Assembly: GCF_013149275.1 (NCBI RefSeq)
Contig: NZ_JABGNA010000001.1
Coordinates: 310,001 to 374,000 of the forward strand
Length of the DNA: 64,000 nt
Reading direction: 5' to 3'
DNA from: Mucilaginibacter sp. SG564
GTDB lineage: Bacteria > Bacteroidota > Bacteroidia > Sphingobacteriales > Sphingobacteriaceae
Part shown: positions 18,177 to 25,956 of the stretch, one piece after another
Position numbering within the stretch: the first letter of the stretch is position 1
Layout: each line of letters starts with the position of its first letter
Translations under genes and position numbers: made by a program
The notes under the pieces: model-generated
What the model was told of the DNA's origin: nothing
What the model saw: only the letters and a program-made list of their open reading frames with translations
The model's database searches: none

Positions 18177-18929
18177 ATGGATCTGTATTTAAAAGGAAAA
18201 ACCGCGGTAGTAACCGGAGCCAGTCAGGGACTTGGACGAGCTATCACCAAAGAATTAGCTATAGAAGGTGTAAAAGTATTAGCTACCGCCCGCAATGTGG
18301 AATTACTAAAAAGCCTGCAGGAAGAAGTAGTAGCTGCAGGAGGTGTAGAGCCGGTTATATTGATACAAGATTTTGTTGCACCAGATGGGCCGCAGAAAAT
18401 CGCGGCAGCAGCTTTATTAAACCTGGGTCAGGTTGATATCCTGATCAACAATACCGGTCGCAGCCAGCCCCTGGATGTTATTGGAGAGGAGGAGGCCTGG
18501 AGCGCGTCGATGACGATGGATTTTGACCGTCACCGGCAATTGACTCAACAATTATTGCCTCATTTTATGGAACGTAAGCAGGGCTCGATCTTAAACATCA
18601 CCAGTACTTATGAGTTACGCAGCATAAATGTTTCGGCTGTTGCCAAAGCGAGCATTGCTATGTGGTCAAAACAGTTGGCGGGACAATTGGGTAAATATGG
18701 TATCAGGATCAACTGTTTACAGCCTGGCCTGCTTGATACAGCCAATGTACGCCGCGGCTTTACTGCCGAAGCCCGTAAGGAATTTGCAGCCCGCGAAATC
18801 CCCCTGGGCGATTTTGGCGAACCGCAGGATATAGCCAATATGGCCACTTTCCTGGTATCGCCACGTGCAAAATACATCACCGGTACCGTTGGTGTCGTTG
18901 ATGGCGGAATGCGCCATTATGCTTTCTGA
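18177..18929 (+). CDS. Short-chain dehydrogenase/reductase lacking the catalytic Tyr
   Basis: 250 aa from ATG 18177 (MDLYLKGKTAVVTGAS); upstream in-frame codons lie in the divergent control region. The Rossmann nucleotide site TGASQGLGRA is intact, as is DILINNTGRSQP. In the active-site region LNITSTYELRSINVSAVAK the Ser and Lys are in place, but the position four before the Lys, normally Tyr, is Ser. The C-terminal YITGTVGVVDGGMR is standard. It may be a low-activity or altered-chemistry SDR. It is probably controlled by the divergent HxlR-type regulator. Confidence 0.9.
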   Translation: MDLYLKGKTAVVTGASQGLGRAITKELAIEGVKVLATARNVELLKSLQEEVVAAGGVEPVILIQDFVAPDGPQKIAAAALLNLGQVDILINNTGRSQPLDVIGEEEAWSASMTMDFDRHRQLTQQLLPHFMERKQGSILNITSTYELRSINVSAVAKASIAMWSKQLAGQLGKYGIRINCLQPGLLDTANVRRGFTAEARKEFAAREIPLGDFGEPQDIANMATFLVSPRAKYITGTVGVVDGGMRHYAF

Positions 18930-19136
18930 TCTTTTCTTATAAAGAGTATTATCATCACATCTGCGTCAAAGCCAGAAGGTGATGGGTGATGTGGTGATCA
19001 TACTTGTTGTATGTTAATTTACTTTAATGCTAATCCTCTATTTGGATTTATACTTTTTTCATATCAATGTCAATGATCAAACATTTTTTAATATTCACTT
19101 AACTAAAGTGATATCTTTATGCTCATACCAAACCGA

Positions 19137-20321
19137 ATGAGCACTATTGTAAAGAACCGGATAACCTCTATTGATTTCCTTCGTGGCACTATTATGATCA
19201 TTATGGCGCTTGACCATGTGAGAGATTACTTATACTCAGGTTCATTTTTGTTCGATCCGCTCGACCTTTCAAAAACAAGCGGTATATTATTTTTTACCCG
19301 GTGGATCACGCATTTTTGCGCCCCGATATTTATGCTCCTTGCCGGAACGTCGGCCTATCTTATAGGGCAAAAGAAAACCAAAACGGAGCTATCCGTATTC
19401 CTCATAAAAAGAGGATTATGGCTCATCTTTCTGGAAATGATAGTGGTTAATTTTGCCTGGAATTTTAATATTACGTTTCCCATGTTTCTTTTTGTAACTA
19501 TTTGGGCTTTAGGGCTAAGTATGATTATACTGGCTGCGTTTATACACTTGCCCAAGAAGCTGATCCTGGTTATTTGTATTGCGATAGTAGCCGGGCATAA
19601 CCTGTTGGATAATGTTCATGTGGAGGGTAATACTTTGCAAGGGTTTGGATGGGCGCTGATACATGACCAGCGATTTTTTACCTGGCATCAAGAGATATTT
19701 TTAGTAGGTTATCCTATTGTGCCGCTGATGGCGGTAATGCCTTTAGGTTATTGCTTAGGCACATGGTATGCTACTGGTTATGATATCAATAAAAGGCAAC
19801 GGAATTTATTGATCCTCGGCAGTTTTGCTATTGTTTTATTTATAGCGTTGCGCTATACCAACCTGTACGGCGACCCGGTAAAATGGAGTGTACAAAAAGA
19901 TGCTTTCTTTACTTTCCTTTCGTTTATTAAAGTAAGTAAATATCCACCATCCTTATTGTATCTTTTGGTGACACTGGGAGGTGCGTTTTTGTTTCTTTCA
20001 TTTACCGAAAAGCTAAGAGGACGAGTTGTAAACATAGTTTCGGTATATGGCAGGGTACCCATGTTTTATTATCTTATCCATATCTATGTAATACATTTGA
20101 TAGCCGTTATCGCATCGGTCTTTATCCCCGGCCAAAACTGGAAATTATGGTTCCTCACAAAGCCTATCTGGTTCACTACAGATCTTAAAGGCTATGGATT
20201 CTCTTTACCTGTTGCTTACCTCATCTGGATAGCCATTATAGTAGCCCTGTATCCTTTATGTAAACGTTATGATGCATACAAACAGGCCAACAAACAAAAA
20301 TGGTGGCTAAGTTATTTGTAG
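19137..20321 (+). CDS. DUF1624 / heparan-alpha-glucosaminide N-acetyltransferase-like membrane protein
   Basis: 394 aa from ATG 19137 (MSTIVKNRITSIDFLRG); an ATG six codons earlier is possible. The motif RITSIDFLRGTIMIIMALDHVRDYL at the first membrane segment, with the conserved Asp-His, is diagnostic of DUF1624. About ten transmembrane helices follow, including GRVPMFYYLIHIYVIHLIAV near the C-terminus. The family is related to lysosomal HGSNAT, which transfers acetyl across a membrane, but bacterial roles are largely unknown. It stands alone between a plus-strand SDR and a minus-strand permease. Confidence 0.85.
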   Translation: MSTIVKNRITSIDFLRGTIMIIMALDHVRDYLYSGSFLFDPLDLSKTSGILFFTRWITHFCAPIFMLLAGTSAYLIGQKKTKTELSVFLIKRGLWLIFLEMIVVNFAWNFNITFPMFLFVTIWALGLSMIILAAFIHLPKKLILVICIAIVAGHNLLDNVHVEGNTLQGFGWALIHDQRFFTWHQEIFLVGYPIVPLMAVMPLGYCLGTWYATGYDINKRQRNLLILGSFAIVLFIALRYTNLYGDPVKWSVQKDAFFTFLSFIKVSKYPPSLLYLLVTLGGAFLFLSFTEKLRGRVVNIVSVYGRVPMFYYLIHIYVIHLIAVIASVFIPGQNWKLWFLTKPIWFTTDLKGYGFSLPVAYLIWIAIIVALYPLCKRYDAYKQANKQKWWLSYL

Positions 20322-20341
20322 TTTTTGATCAATTGCCGATG

Positions 20342-22741
20342 CTATTCGCTCCTTAAACTTTTTACCGGACTTGCAACTGCTGCTTTGATGGATTGAAAGC
20401 TAATGGTAATCAGCGCTATCAATACAGATACAACCGCAACAATAACAAAAGTTATCCAGGTAACATCAATACGGTAAGCAAAACCAGATAGCCACTTGTG
20501 CATAGCATACCAGGCTAATGGCCACGCGATGATATTGGCTATTAGAACCAGTTTTAAGAAATTTCCTGAAAGTAGCAGCACAATGCGTTGCACAGATGCC
20601 CCAAGCACTTTCCGTACCCCGATCTCTTTCACCCTCTTTTCGGCCGAATGCGACGCCAGGCCAAACAGCCCCAAACAAGAGATGAAAATGGCGAGACCAG
20701 CCAGAATACCTACTATCTTGCTTACCTGGTTATCGGCTTTGTAAACCTCGTTAAAGTGGTCGTCCAGAAATTGATATTCAAACGGATAATTGGGGTATAA
20801 GCCATCCCATTTTGATTTGATAAATGCTATAGCAGCCGTAGTATTGCTCCCATTTATCTTAACAGAAATATTTCTGAAATCCCAGCTATGTGCGCACACC
20901 ATAAACATGGGCTCAATTTTGTATTGTAAGGAATTGAAATTGAAGTTTTTGGCAACTCCTTTTATTGTGCCTAATGAATCAAAGCCAAATTGCAAGCCTA
21001 TCAGCGAAGATAGAGGGGCCTTAGGATGATCTTTTAACAGCGATTTTGCCAGGGCTTCATTAACAATATATTCACGTCCGTTGAGTTTTTTATCCGGAGA
21101 AAAATTACTACCGGCAGCCAGTTTTATTTTATACAGATCAAGGTAATTGTCATCTACCACCAAAAGGGTTGTGCCAAAATCTTGCTTTGGTCCATCCGCA
21201 GGTTTAAAAGATACCCCTGTCTGATCCAAATGACTCCCTAAAATATCCTGCGAGGCAGTTACCCCCGATACTAAAGTACTGTTCAATAATTGATCCTTAA
21301 AAAGCTCATATTTTTTGGTGGTGATCCTATCCAGGGGGATATTGACTATTTGTTCCCGATTGTACCCTGGATCCTGCTTTTGCATAAACCTGAGTTGCCT
21401 TAACACAAATACGGTGGCTATCATCAAAAAGATGGCACTGCTAAACTGGATAACAACCAATATGTTCCGGAGCAGGCCTTTATCTTTCCCAACTTGTATA
21501 GATCCCTTCAAAACCTTGGCGGCCTGGAACGAAGATAGGTAAATAGCAGGGTAGATGCCCGATAGGAGACCGATAAGAACCGTGCCCACAAATATAAAGG
21601 CTATGGCTCCCAAACTACCAAATACATTGAAGTTGATATTTCTATCGCTCAGATTATTAATATAAGGCAAGGCTAGTTCAACCAGGCCAATGGCAAGCGC
21701 CAATGCTATAAAAGAGATCAGGATGGTTTCGCCCAAAAATTGAAAGGCCAATTGAAAACGATGGGCTCCGATGGATTTACGAATACCCACTTCTTTGGCT
21801 CTTTCTGCAGAGCGCGCTGTTGAAAGATTAATAAAATTAACACAAGCTATGATCAGTACTATCAGCGCGATAATAGCAAACAGGTTGGTCGATTTTTTAT
21901 CAAATTTTTGATAATTGATATAATCTAAACCAATATCCGCCGAGTTGGCATGCACGTCCTTCAAAGGCAGAAGAAACAGCTTCATATATTTGGTACCATC
22001 TTTGCCGAGATGCTCTGTAATAAAGGCAGGGAATTTCTTTTCCAACAATGCCTGGTTGGTGCCGGGCGCAAGTTCAAGATAGGTATTTAACCAGTTGCCG
22101 CCCCAGTTTTTAAACATCCAGGGTTTATAAATACTGCTGAATGAGAACAGGGCATCAAATTGTAATTGTGAGTTTTGGGGCACATTGGCAAGTACTCCCG
22201 TAACAGCGAAGGAAACAGTATCGCTGCCATAATGGGTTATTGTTTTCCCGATAGGGTTGGCATCGCCAAATAGTTTTTTGGCCGTTTTTTCGGTAAGTAA
22301 GATACTATTGGGCTTGCTGAGCGCTGTTCTTTTATCGCCACTGATTAGTTTAAAATCAAACATCTGGAAAAAGGTGGAGTCGACAGCAAATGCTTGTGGC
22401 AAAAATATGCGCTCGTTGTTATAGGTCATCTGGTATTTTTCATTCCACTTTATCTTCGTGAAATTTTTTATTTCCGGGTACTTCATTTTTAAGGCCTGCC
22501 CCATCGGAAACATGGATAAAGCAACCTTTTGCGTTGTTCCTTCCTGACCAACTGTCTGCACCTCATTTAACCGGTAAATGTTTTTGGTATGAAAATTATC
22601 AAAGCTTTTTTCATAGGCAACAAACATCATGATCACCATAAATGCGGCCATACCCACAGCCAGGCCTACAATGTTGATGGCTGAGAAAGCTTTATTTTTC
22701 CAGATGTTGCGCCAGGCTATTTTAAAGTAGTTCTTGATCAT
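20342..22741 (-). CDS. FtsX/MacB-type ABC transporter permease
   Basis: 799 aa. The start MIKNYFKIAWRNIWKNKAFS is the usual one for Bacteroidota members. The layout is a first membrane helix, a MacB periplasmic domain (about 50-240), three FtsX helices (about 285-400), a second copy beginning NILVVIQFSSAIFLM with another periplasmic domain, and three final helices. The motif ARSAERAKEVGIRKSIGA and its repeat HSAEKRVKEIGVRKVLGA mark the two FtsX domains. No ATPase gene is adjacent. Such permeases act in lipoprotein or drug efflux or in mechanotransmission. Two 12-bp direct repeats lie upstream (22853-22896). Confidence 0.92.
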   Translation of the reverse strand: MIKNYFKIAWRNIWKNKAFSAINIVGLAVGMAAFMVIMMFVAYEKSFDNFHTKNIYRLNEVQTVGQEGTTQKVALSMFPMGQALKMKYPEIKNFTKIKWNEKYQMTYNNERIFLPQAFAVDSTFFQMFDFKLISGDKRTALSKPNSILLTEKTAKKLFGDANPIGKTITHYGSDTVSFAVTGVLANVPQNSQLQFDALFSFSSIYKPWMFKNWGGNWLNTYLELAPGTNQALLEKKFPAFITEHLGKDGTKYMKLFLLPLKDVHANSADIGLDYINYQKFDKKSTNLFAIIALIVLIIACVNFINLSTARSAERAKEVGIRKSIGAHRFQLAFQFLGETILISFIALALAIGLVELALPYINNLSDRNINFNVFGSLGAIAFIFVGTVLIGLLSGIYPAIYLSSFQAAKVLKGSIQVGKDKGLLRNILVVIQFSSAIFLMIATVFVLRQLRFMQKQDPGYNREQIVNIPLDRITTKKYELFKDQLLNSTLVSGVTASQDILGSHLDQTGVSFKPADGPKQDFGTTLLVVDDNYLDLYKIKLAAGSNFSPDKKLNGREYIVNEALAKSLLKDHPKAPLSSLIGLQFGFDSLGTIKGVAKNFNFNSLQYKIEPMFMVCAHSWDFRNISVKINGSNTTAAIAFIKSKWDGLYPNYPFEYQFLDDHFNEVYKADNQVSKIVGILAGLAIFISCLGLFGLASHSAEKRVKEIGVRKVLGASVQRIVLLLSGNFLKLVLIANIIAWPLAWYAMHKWLSGFAYRIDVTWITFVIVAVVSVLIALITISFQSIKAAVASPVKSLRSE

Positions 22742-22852
22742 CGGTTTAAAGTTCTAATGGATTAGGGAAACTAAAATGATTCGTTAAAATATATGCCATG
22801 TTTTTAAATATTTGATTTTTAATTAGTTAAATATATAATGCGCCATCCTGCT

Positions 22853-22896
22853 GTATCAAAAACGTACATGATATTGTTTGCTGTGTATCAAAAACG
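22853..22896 (-). promoter_or_regulatory. Direct repeats upstream of the FtsX-type permease gene
   Basis: CGTTTTTGATAC occurs twice on the minus strand (22853-22864 and 22885-22896), 32 bp apart, about three helical turns. Both copies are followed by a CAGCA-like sequence. They resemble a tandem activator site about 110 bp before the permease start. Confidence 0.55.
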
Positions 22897-22969
22897 GATA
22901 GGTCGGGCACAAAAAATATTATGTTATTTAAAAACATTTTGGCTGGTTTTTATTTACCTGTAAAAGATG

Positions 22970-22997
22970 TTGCATGAATGCCAATCGGTTACATTTG
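22970..22997 (+). promoter_or_regulatory. Predicted promoter of the quinone reductase-like gene
   Basis: TTG at 22970-22972 and TACATTTG at 22990-22997 are 17 nt apart, a strong Bacteroidota-type promoter, 17 nt before the ATG. Confidence 0.65.
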
Positions 22998-23014
22998 TGT
23001 ATAACTAAAAAAAT

Positions 23015-23935
23015 ATGAAAGCAATTCAAATGACAGGATACGGAGATTCGTCCGTTTTGAAAATAGAAAACATAGCTCAGCCTGTACCTGCTACCGGCCA
23101 GGTGCTTATCAAAATAGCGGCTACAACCATTAATCCGTTCGATATGAAAATTCGCTCAGGTGCAATGAAGCAATTTATACCCATTCCAATTCCATTCGTT
23201 CCCGGTACTGATTTCTCCGGAACGGTAGAAGAGACCGGCGAGAATGTAACCCGCTTAAAAAAAGGGGACAAGGTTTTTGCCACCACATTTGGCGGTACCT
23301 ATGCTGAATATATCGTGATGGATGAAAAAAAAGTTTCTTTGATTCCGAATAATGTTAGCCTGAATGAAGCCGCAGCCCTTGCTGTTCCGCTGAATACCGC
23401 TTACAGTGTGTTGATAGAAGGCGCGAATTTGCAAGCTGGTCAAAAGGTATTGATTCATGGAGCAGCGGGTGCTGTTGGTATCGCGCTGGTTCAGATGGCC
23501 AAAGCATTGGGCGCTTATGTTATCGGCACAGCTTCGGCGAAGGGCAAGGATCTTATCAAATCATTAGGCGCTGATGAGGCGATCGACTATAAAACACAAG
23601 ATTTTGGCCAATTGGTACATGATGTTGACCTGGTTATAGATGGAGTAGGGGGTGAAACGCAGCAGAAATCATACGCGGTAGTAAAAAAAGGCGGTAAATT
23701 AATTAGCATAGTTATGCCTACTTCAAATGAAGAAGCGGAAAAATATGGTATCAGTGCCGAATTTATCAATTCGGCCCCAAAATTGGAGAAATTGGCATTT
23801 GGCAAAAAATTAGTTGAGGAAAATAAAATTACCCCACATATAGCCAAAGTATTGAATCTGGAAGCCGCCGCCGAGGCACAGGACCTGGTTACAGCCGGTG
23901 GCCTTAATGGAAAAGTGATTTTACAGATAGCTTAA
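23015..23935 (+). CDS. NADPH:quinone reductase-like medium-chain oxidoreductase
   Basis: 306 aa. The N-terminal GroES-like domain starts MKAIQMTGYGDSSVLKIENI and contains PFVPGTDFSGTVEETGENVT. The Rossmann domain carries VLIHGAAGAVGIALVQMAKALG for NADP(H). The zinc-binding cysteines of alcohol dehydrogenases are absent, placing it in the zinc-independent quinone reductase / zeta-crystallin group. It is cytoplasmic and probably monocistronic, with its own promoter and a shared terminator downstream. The natural substrate, a quinone or enone, cannot be told. Confidence 0.92.
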   Translation: MKAIQMTGYGDSSVLKIENIAQPVPATGQVLIKIAATTINPFDMKIRSGAMKQFIPIPIPFVPGTDFSGTVEETGENVTRLKKGDKVFATTFGGTYAEYIVMDEKKVSLIPNNVSLNEAAALAVPLNTAYSVLIEGANLQAGQKVLIHGAAGAVGIALVQMAKALGAYVIGTASAKGKDLIKSLGADEAIDYKTQDFGQLVHDVDLVIDGVGGETQQKSYAVVKKGGKLISIVMPTSNEEAEKYGISAEFINSAPKLEKLAFGKKLVEENKITPHIAKVLNLEAAAEAQDLVTAGGLNGKVILQIA

Positions 23936-23978
23936 TAATTCCGGGCCAGATTTAAAGATTTAGCTTAATCAGATCTAT

Positions 23979-24018
23979 AAAACAAGAAAACCCGGCTCAA
24001 AGTCGGGTTTCCTTGTTT
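23979..24018. terminator. Bidirectional terminator
   Basis: AAACAAG and AAACCCGACTTTG-like arms form a long near-perfect hairpin with a CAA loop, with A- and T-rich flanks. It separates the convergent quinone reductase and aminotransferase genes. Confidence 0.85.
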
Positions 24019-24038
24019 ATGCAATAGTTGTGTTTTGA

Positions 24039-25265
24039 TTACCTGCTTTCGGCAAGCTGTTCATTGTTTACCACACGACCCGGGTAAACTTTCAAAGCTT
24101 CTTCCAGACATATCATCGCGTTTTGCAGGTCTTCATTTTTTAATACATAGGCCATACGCACCTCGTTATATCCTGCGCCGGGAGTGCTGTAAAAACCGGT
24201 TGCAGGTGCCATCATCACTGTTTGGTTATCATGACTGAATACTTCCAACATCCATTGGCAGAATTTATCGGCGTTATCAATAGGTAATTTAGCTACCACA
24301 TAGAAAGCGCCACCCGGATTTGGACAGTAAACGCCATCTATTTTGTTCAGTTTGCTCACCAGGGTATCCCGGCGACTGGTATATTCTTTATTTACGGCTT
24401 CAAAATAGCTGTCGGGAGTATCAACGGCAGCAGTGCCTGCAATCTGTTCAACCATACCTGCGCTCAGGCGGGCCTGGGCAAATTTTAAACCAGCAGTTAA
24501 AACCGCTTTGTTTTTGGTGATTAAACAACCCAAACGGGCGCCACAGGCACTATAGCGCTTACTTACGGTGTCCATCACAATCACATTTTCGTCTAATCCT
24601 TCCAGGTGCATAGGCGAAATAAAGGTGCGGCCATCATAGCAAAACTCCCGGTATGCTTCGTCCGAAAACAGGTACAGATCATACTTAAGGGCCAGTTCTT
24701 TCAAGGCTTCCAATTCTTCTTTAGAATATAAATACCCTGTAGGATTGTTGGGGTTACAGATGATGATAGCCTTGGTTTTATCAGTTATCAGCTTTTCAAA
24801 CTCGCTGATAGGGGGTAGGGCAAAACCGTTATCAATAAAAGAAAGTATCGGCTTCACCACAATATCGCTCTGGCTGGCAAAACCGTTGTAGTTGGCATAA
24901 AAAGGCTCCGGGATGATCACTTCATCACCCGGATCAAGGCAGGCCATCATGGATATGGTAATAGCCTCAGAACCGCCAGTGGTTACAATAATATTGTCGG
25001 GCGTAATGTTGTAACCCAGCTTGTTATAATATTCTGTAAGCTTTTGGCGGTAAACCAGCGTTCCTTCAGACGGGGTATAGGCCCAAACTTTAAAATCAAT
25101 ATTTTTAATGGCATTCAGCATGCCTTCAGGGGTTTCAATATCAGGCTGGCCGATGTTCAGGTGATACACTTTTTTGCCATCCAGCTTAGCTTTATCAGCA
25201 AAGGGAGTTAGCTTGCGTATAGGCGATGCGGGCATTCGCTGCCCTTTTTGAGATATTTTTGGCAT
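24039..25265 (-). CDS. Pyridoxal-phosphate class I/II aminotransferase (aspartate aminotransferase-like)
   Basis: 408 aa from ATG 25265 (MPKISQKGQRMPASPIRKL); the longer open frame runs back through a terminator. Family motifs: YTPSEGTLVYRQKL, VTTGGSEAITISMM, ICNPNNPTGYLYS, the PLP Lys in DTVSKRYSACGARLG and VRMAYVLKNEDL with a substrate-carboxylate Arg. It transfers amino groups between an amino acid and 2-oxoglutarate; aspartate is the best guess, aromatic substrates are possible. A -7-like TAATTTTG ends 3 nt before the ATG, suggesting a leaderless message. Confidence 0.9.
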   Translation of the reverse strand: MPKISQKGQRMPASPIRKLTPFADKAKLDGKKVYHLNIGQPDIETPEGMLNAIKNIDFKVWAYTPSEGTLVYRQKLTEYYNKLGYNITPDNIIVTTGGSEAITISMMACLDPGDEVIIPEPFYANYNGFASQSDIVVKPILSFIDNGFALPPISEFEKLITDKTKAIIICNPNNPTGYLYSKEELEALKELALKYDLYLFSDEAYREFCYDGRTFISPMHLEGLDENVIVMDTVSKRYSACGARLGCLITKNKAVLTAGLKFAQARLSAGMVEQIAGTAAVDTPDSYFEAVNKEYTSRRDTLVSKLNKIDGVYCPNPGGAFYVVAKLPIDNADKFCQWMLEVFSHDNQTVMMAPATGFYSTPGAGYNEVRMAYVLKNEDLQNAMICLEEALKVYPGRVVNNEQLAESR

Positions 25266-25318
25266 GTGCAAAATTAATAAAAAAGAAAGTATTGTTGTTA
25301 TATACCTCCTCAAACGAA

Positions 25319-25343
25319 AAAAGACCCTCAAAAAGGGTCTTTT
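25319..25343 (-). terminator. Terminator of the DUF1573 gene
   Basis: The stem AAAAGACCCT / AGGGTCTTTT with a short loop lies downstream of the minus-strand DUF1573 gene and ahead of the aminotransferase start. Confidence 0.85.
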
Positions 25344-25399
25344 ATTTTATATTTTTTAATCAGCCCCTGCTCAGCAAGGGCTATGGCAACTTGCTGTAA

Positions 25400-25798
25400 T
25401 TATTTGCTCGATGCAGGCTTGGCTACAACTTCGCCAACAATATTCAGGTACTTTTCTGGCGTAACCGCGTTTGATTTTACAACAATGGTTTTGTTGAAAG
25501 GAGCAGCGGCAGCAGCATTATAAGTAATTTTGATTGTGCCTTTTTCACCACCTTTTACAGGAGTTTTGGTGTAATCGGCAATGGTGCAACCGCAGGTTGG
25601 TCTTACTTCTGTCAAAATAAGAGGCTCTTTACCAACGTTGGTAAATTCAAAAACGGTAGTTACAGGAGTACCCTGAGGTATCTTGCCAAAGTCGTGTTTT
25701 TCTTCATTGAATTTAAACTCCGCTTTTTGGCTATCCTGTGCCGATGCAGTAAAGGCAAATCCTAAAACTACTGCGCAAATCATTAATATTTTTTTCAT
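25400..25798 (-). CDS. DUF1573 periplasmic protein
   Basis: 132 aa from ATG 25798, which gives a signal peptide (MKKILMICAVVLGFAFTASA). The rest is one immunoglobulin-like DUF1573 domain with HDFGKIPQGTPVTTVFEFTN and the paired motif RPTCGCTIADYTKTPVKGGE, whose two Cys are a family trait. The family is common in Bacteroidota and of unknown function. Its promoter is a tandem duplication (25816-25859). It sits alone between two terminator-bounded neighbours and is probably monocistronic. Confidence 0.9.
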   Translation of the reverse strand: MKKILMICAVVLGFAFTASAQDSQKAEFKFNEEKHDFGKIPQGTPVTTVFEFTNVGKEPLILTEVRPTCGCTIADYTKTPVKGGEKGTIKITYNAAAAAPFNKTIVVKSNAVTPEKYLNIVGEVVAKPASSK

Positions 25799-25814
25799 AC
25801 TTTGTTTGATTAAT

Positions 25815-25859
25815 ACAAATATATAAGGTTTAACGTAAAACAAATATATAAGGTTTAAC
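25815..25859 (-). promoter_or_regulatory. Tandemly duplicated promoter of the DUF1573 gene
   Basis: A 20-bp unit (ACAAATATATAAGGTTTAAC, plus strand) occurs at 25815-25834 and 25840-25859. On the minus strand each copy has TATATTTG, a perfect -7 element (25848-25841 and 25823-25816). The TTTG of the upstream copy lies exactly 17 nt before the downstream -7, so it can act as its -33 box. Confidence 0.65.
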
Positions 25860-25956
25860 CCAAATTAAAAACTATTAGTTAAACTCCATGTTTTATTGTC
25901 AGTATGCAAAATACAGAATAGAATTTTATAATTTTACCGTCTAAACGAAATTATAT

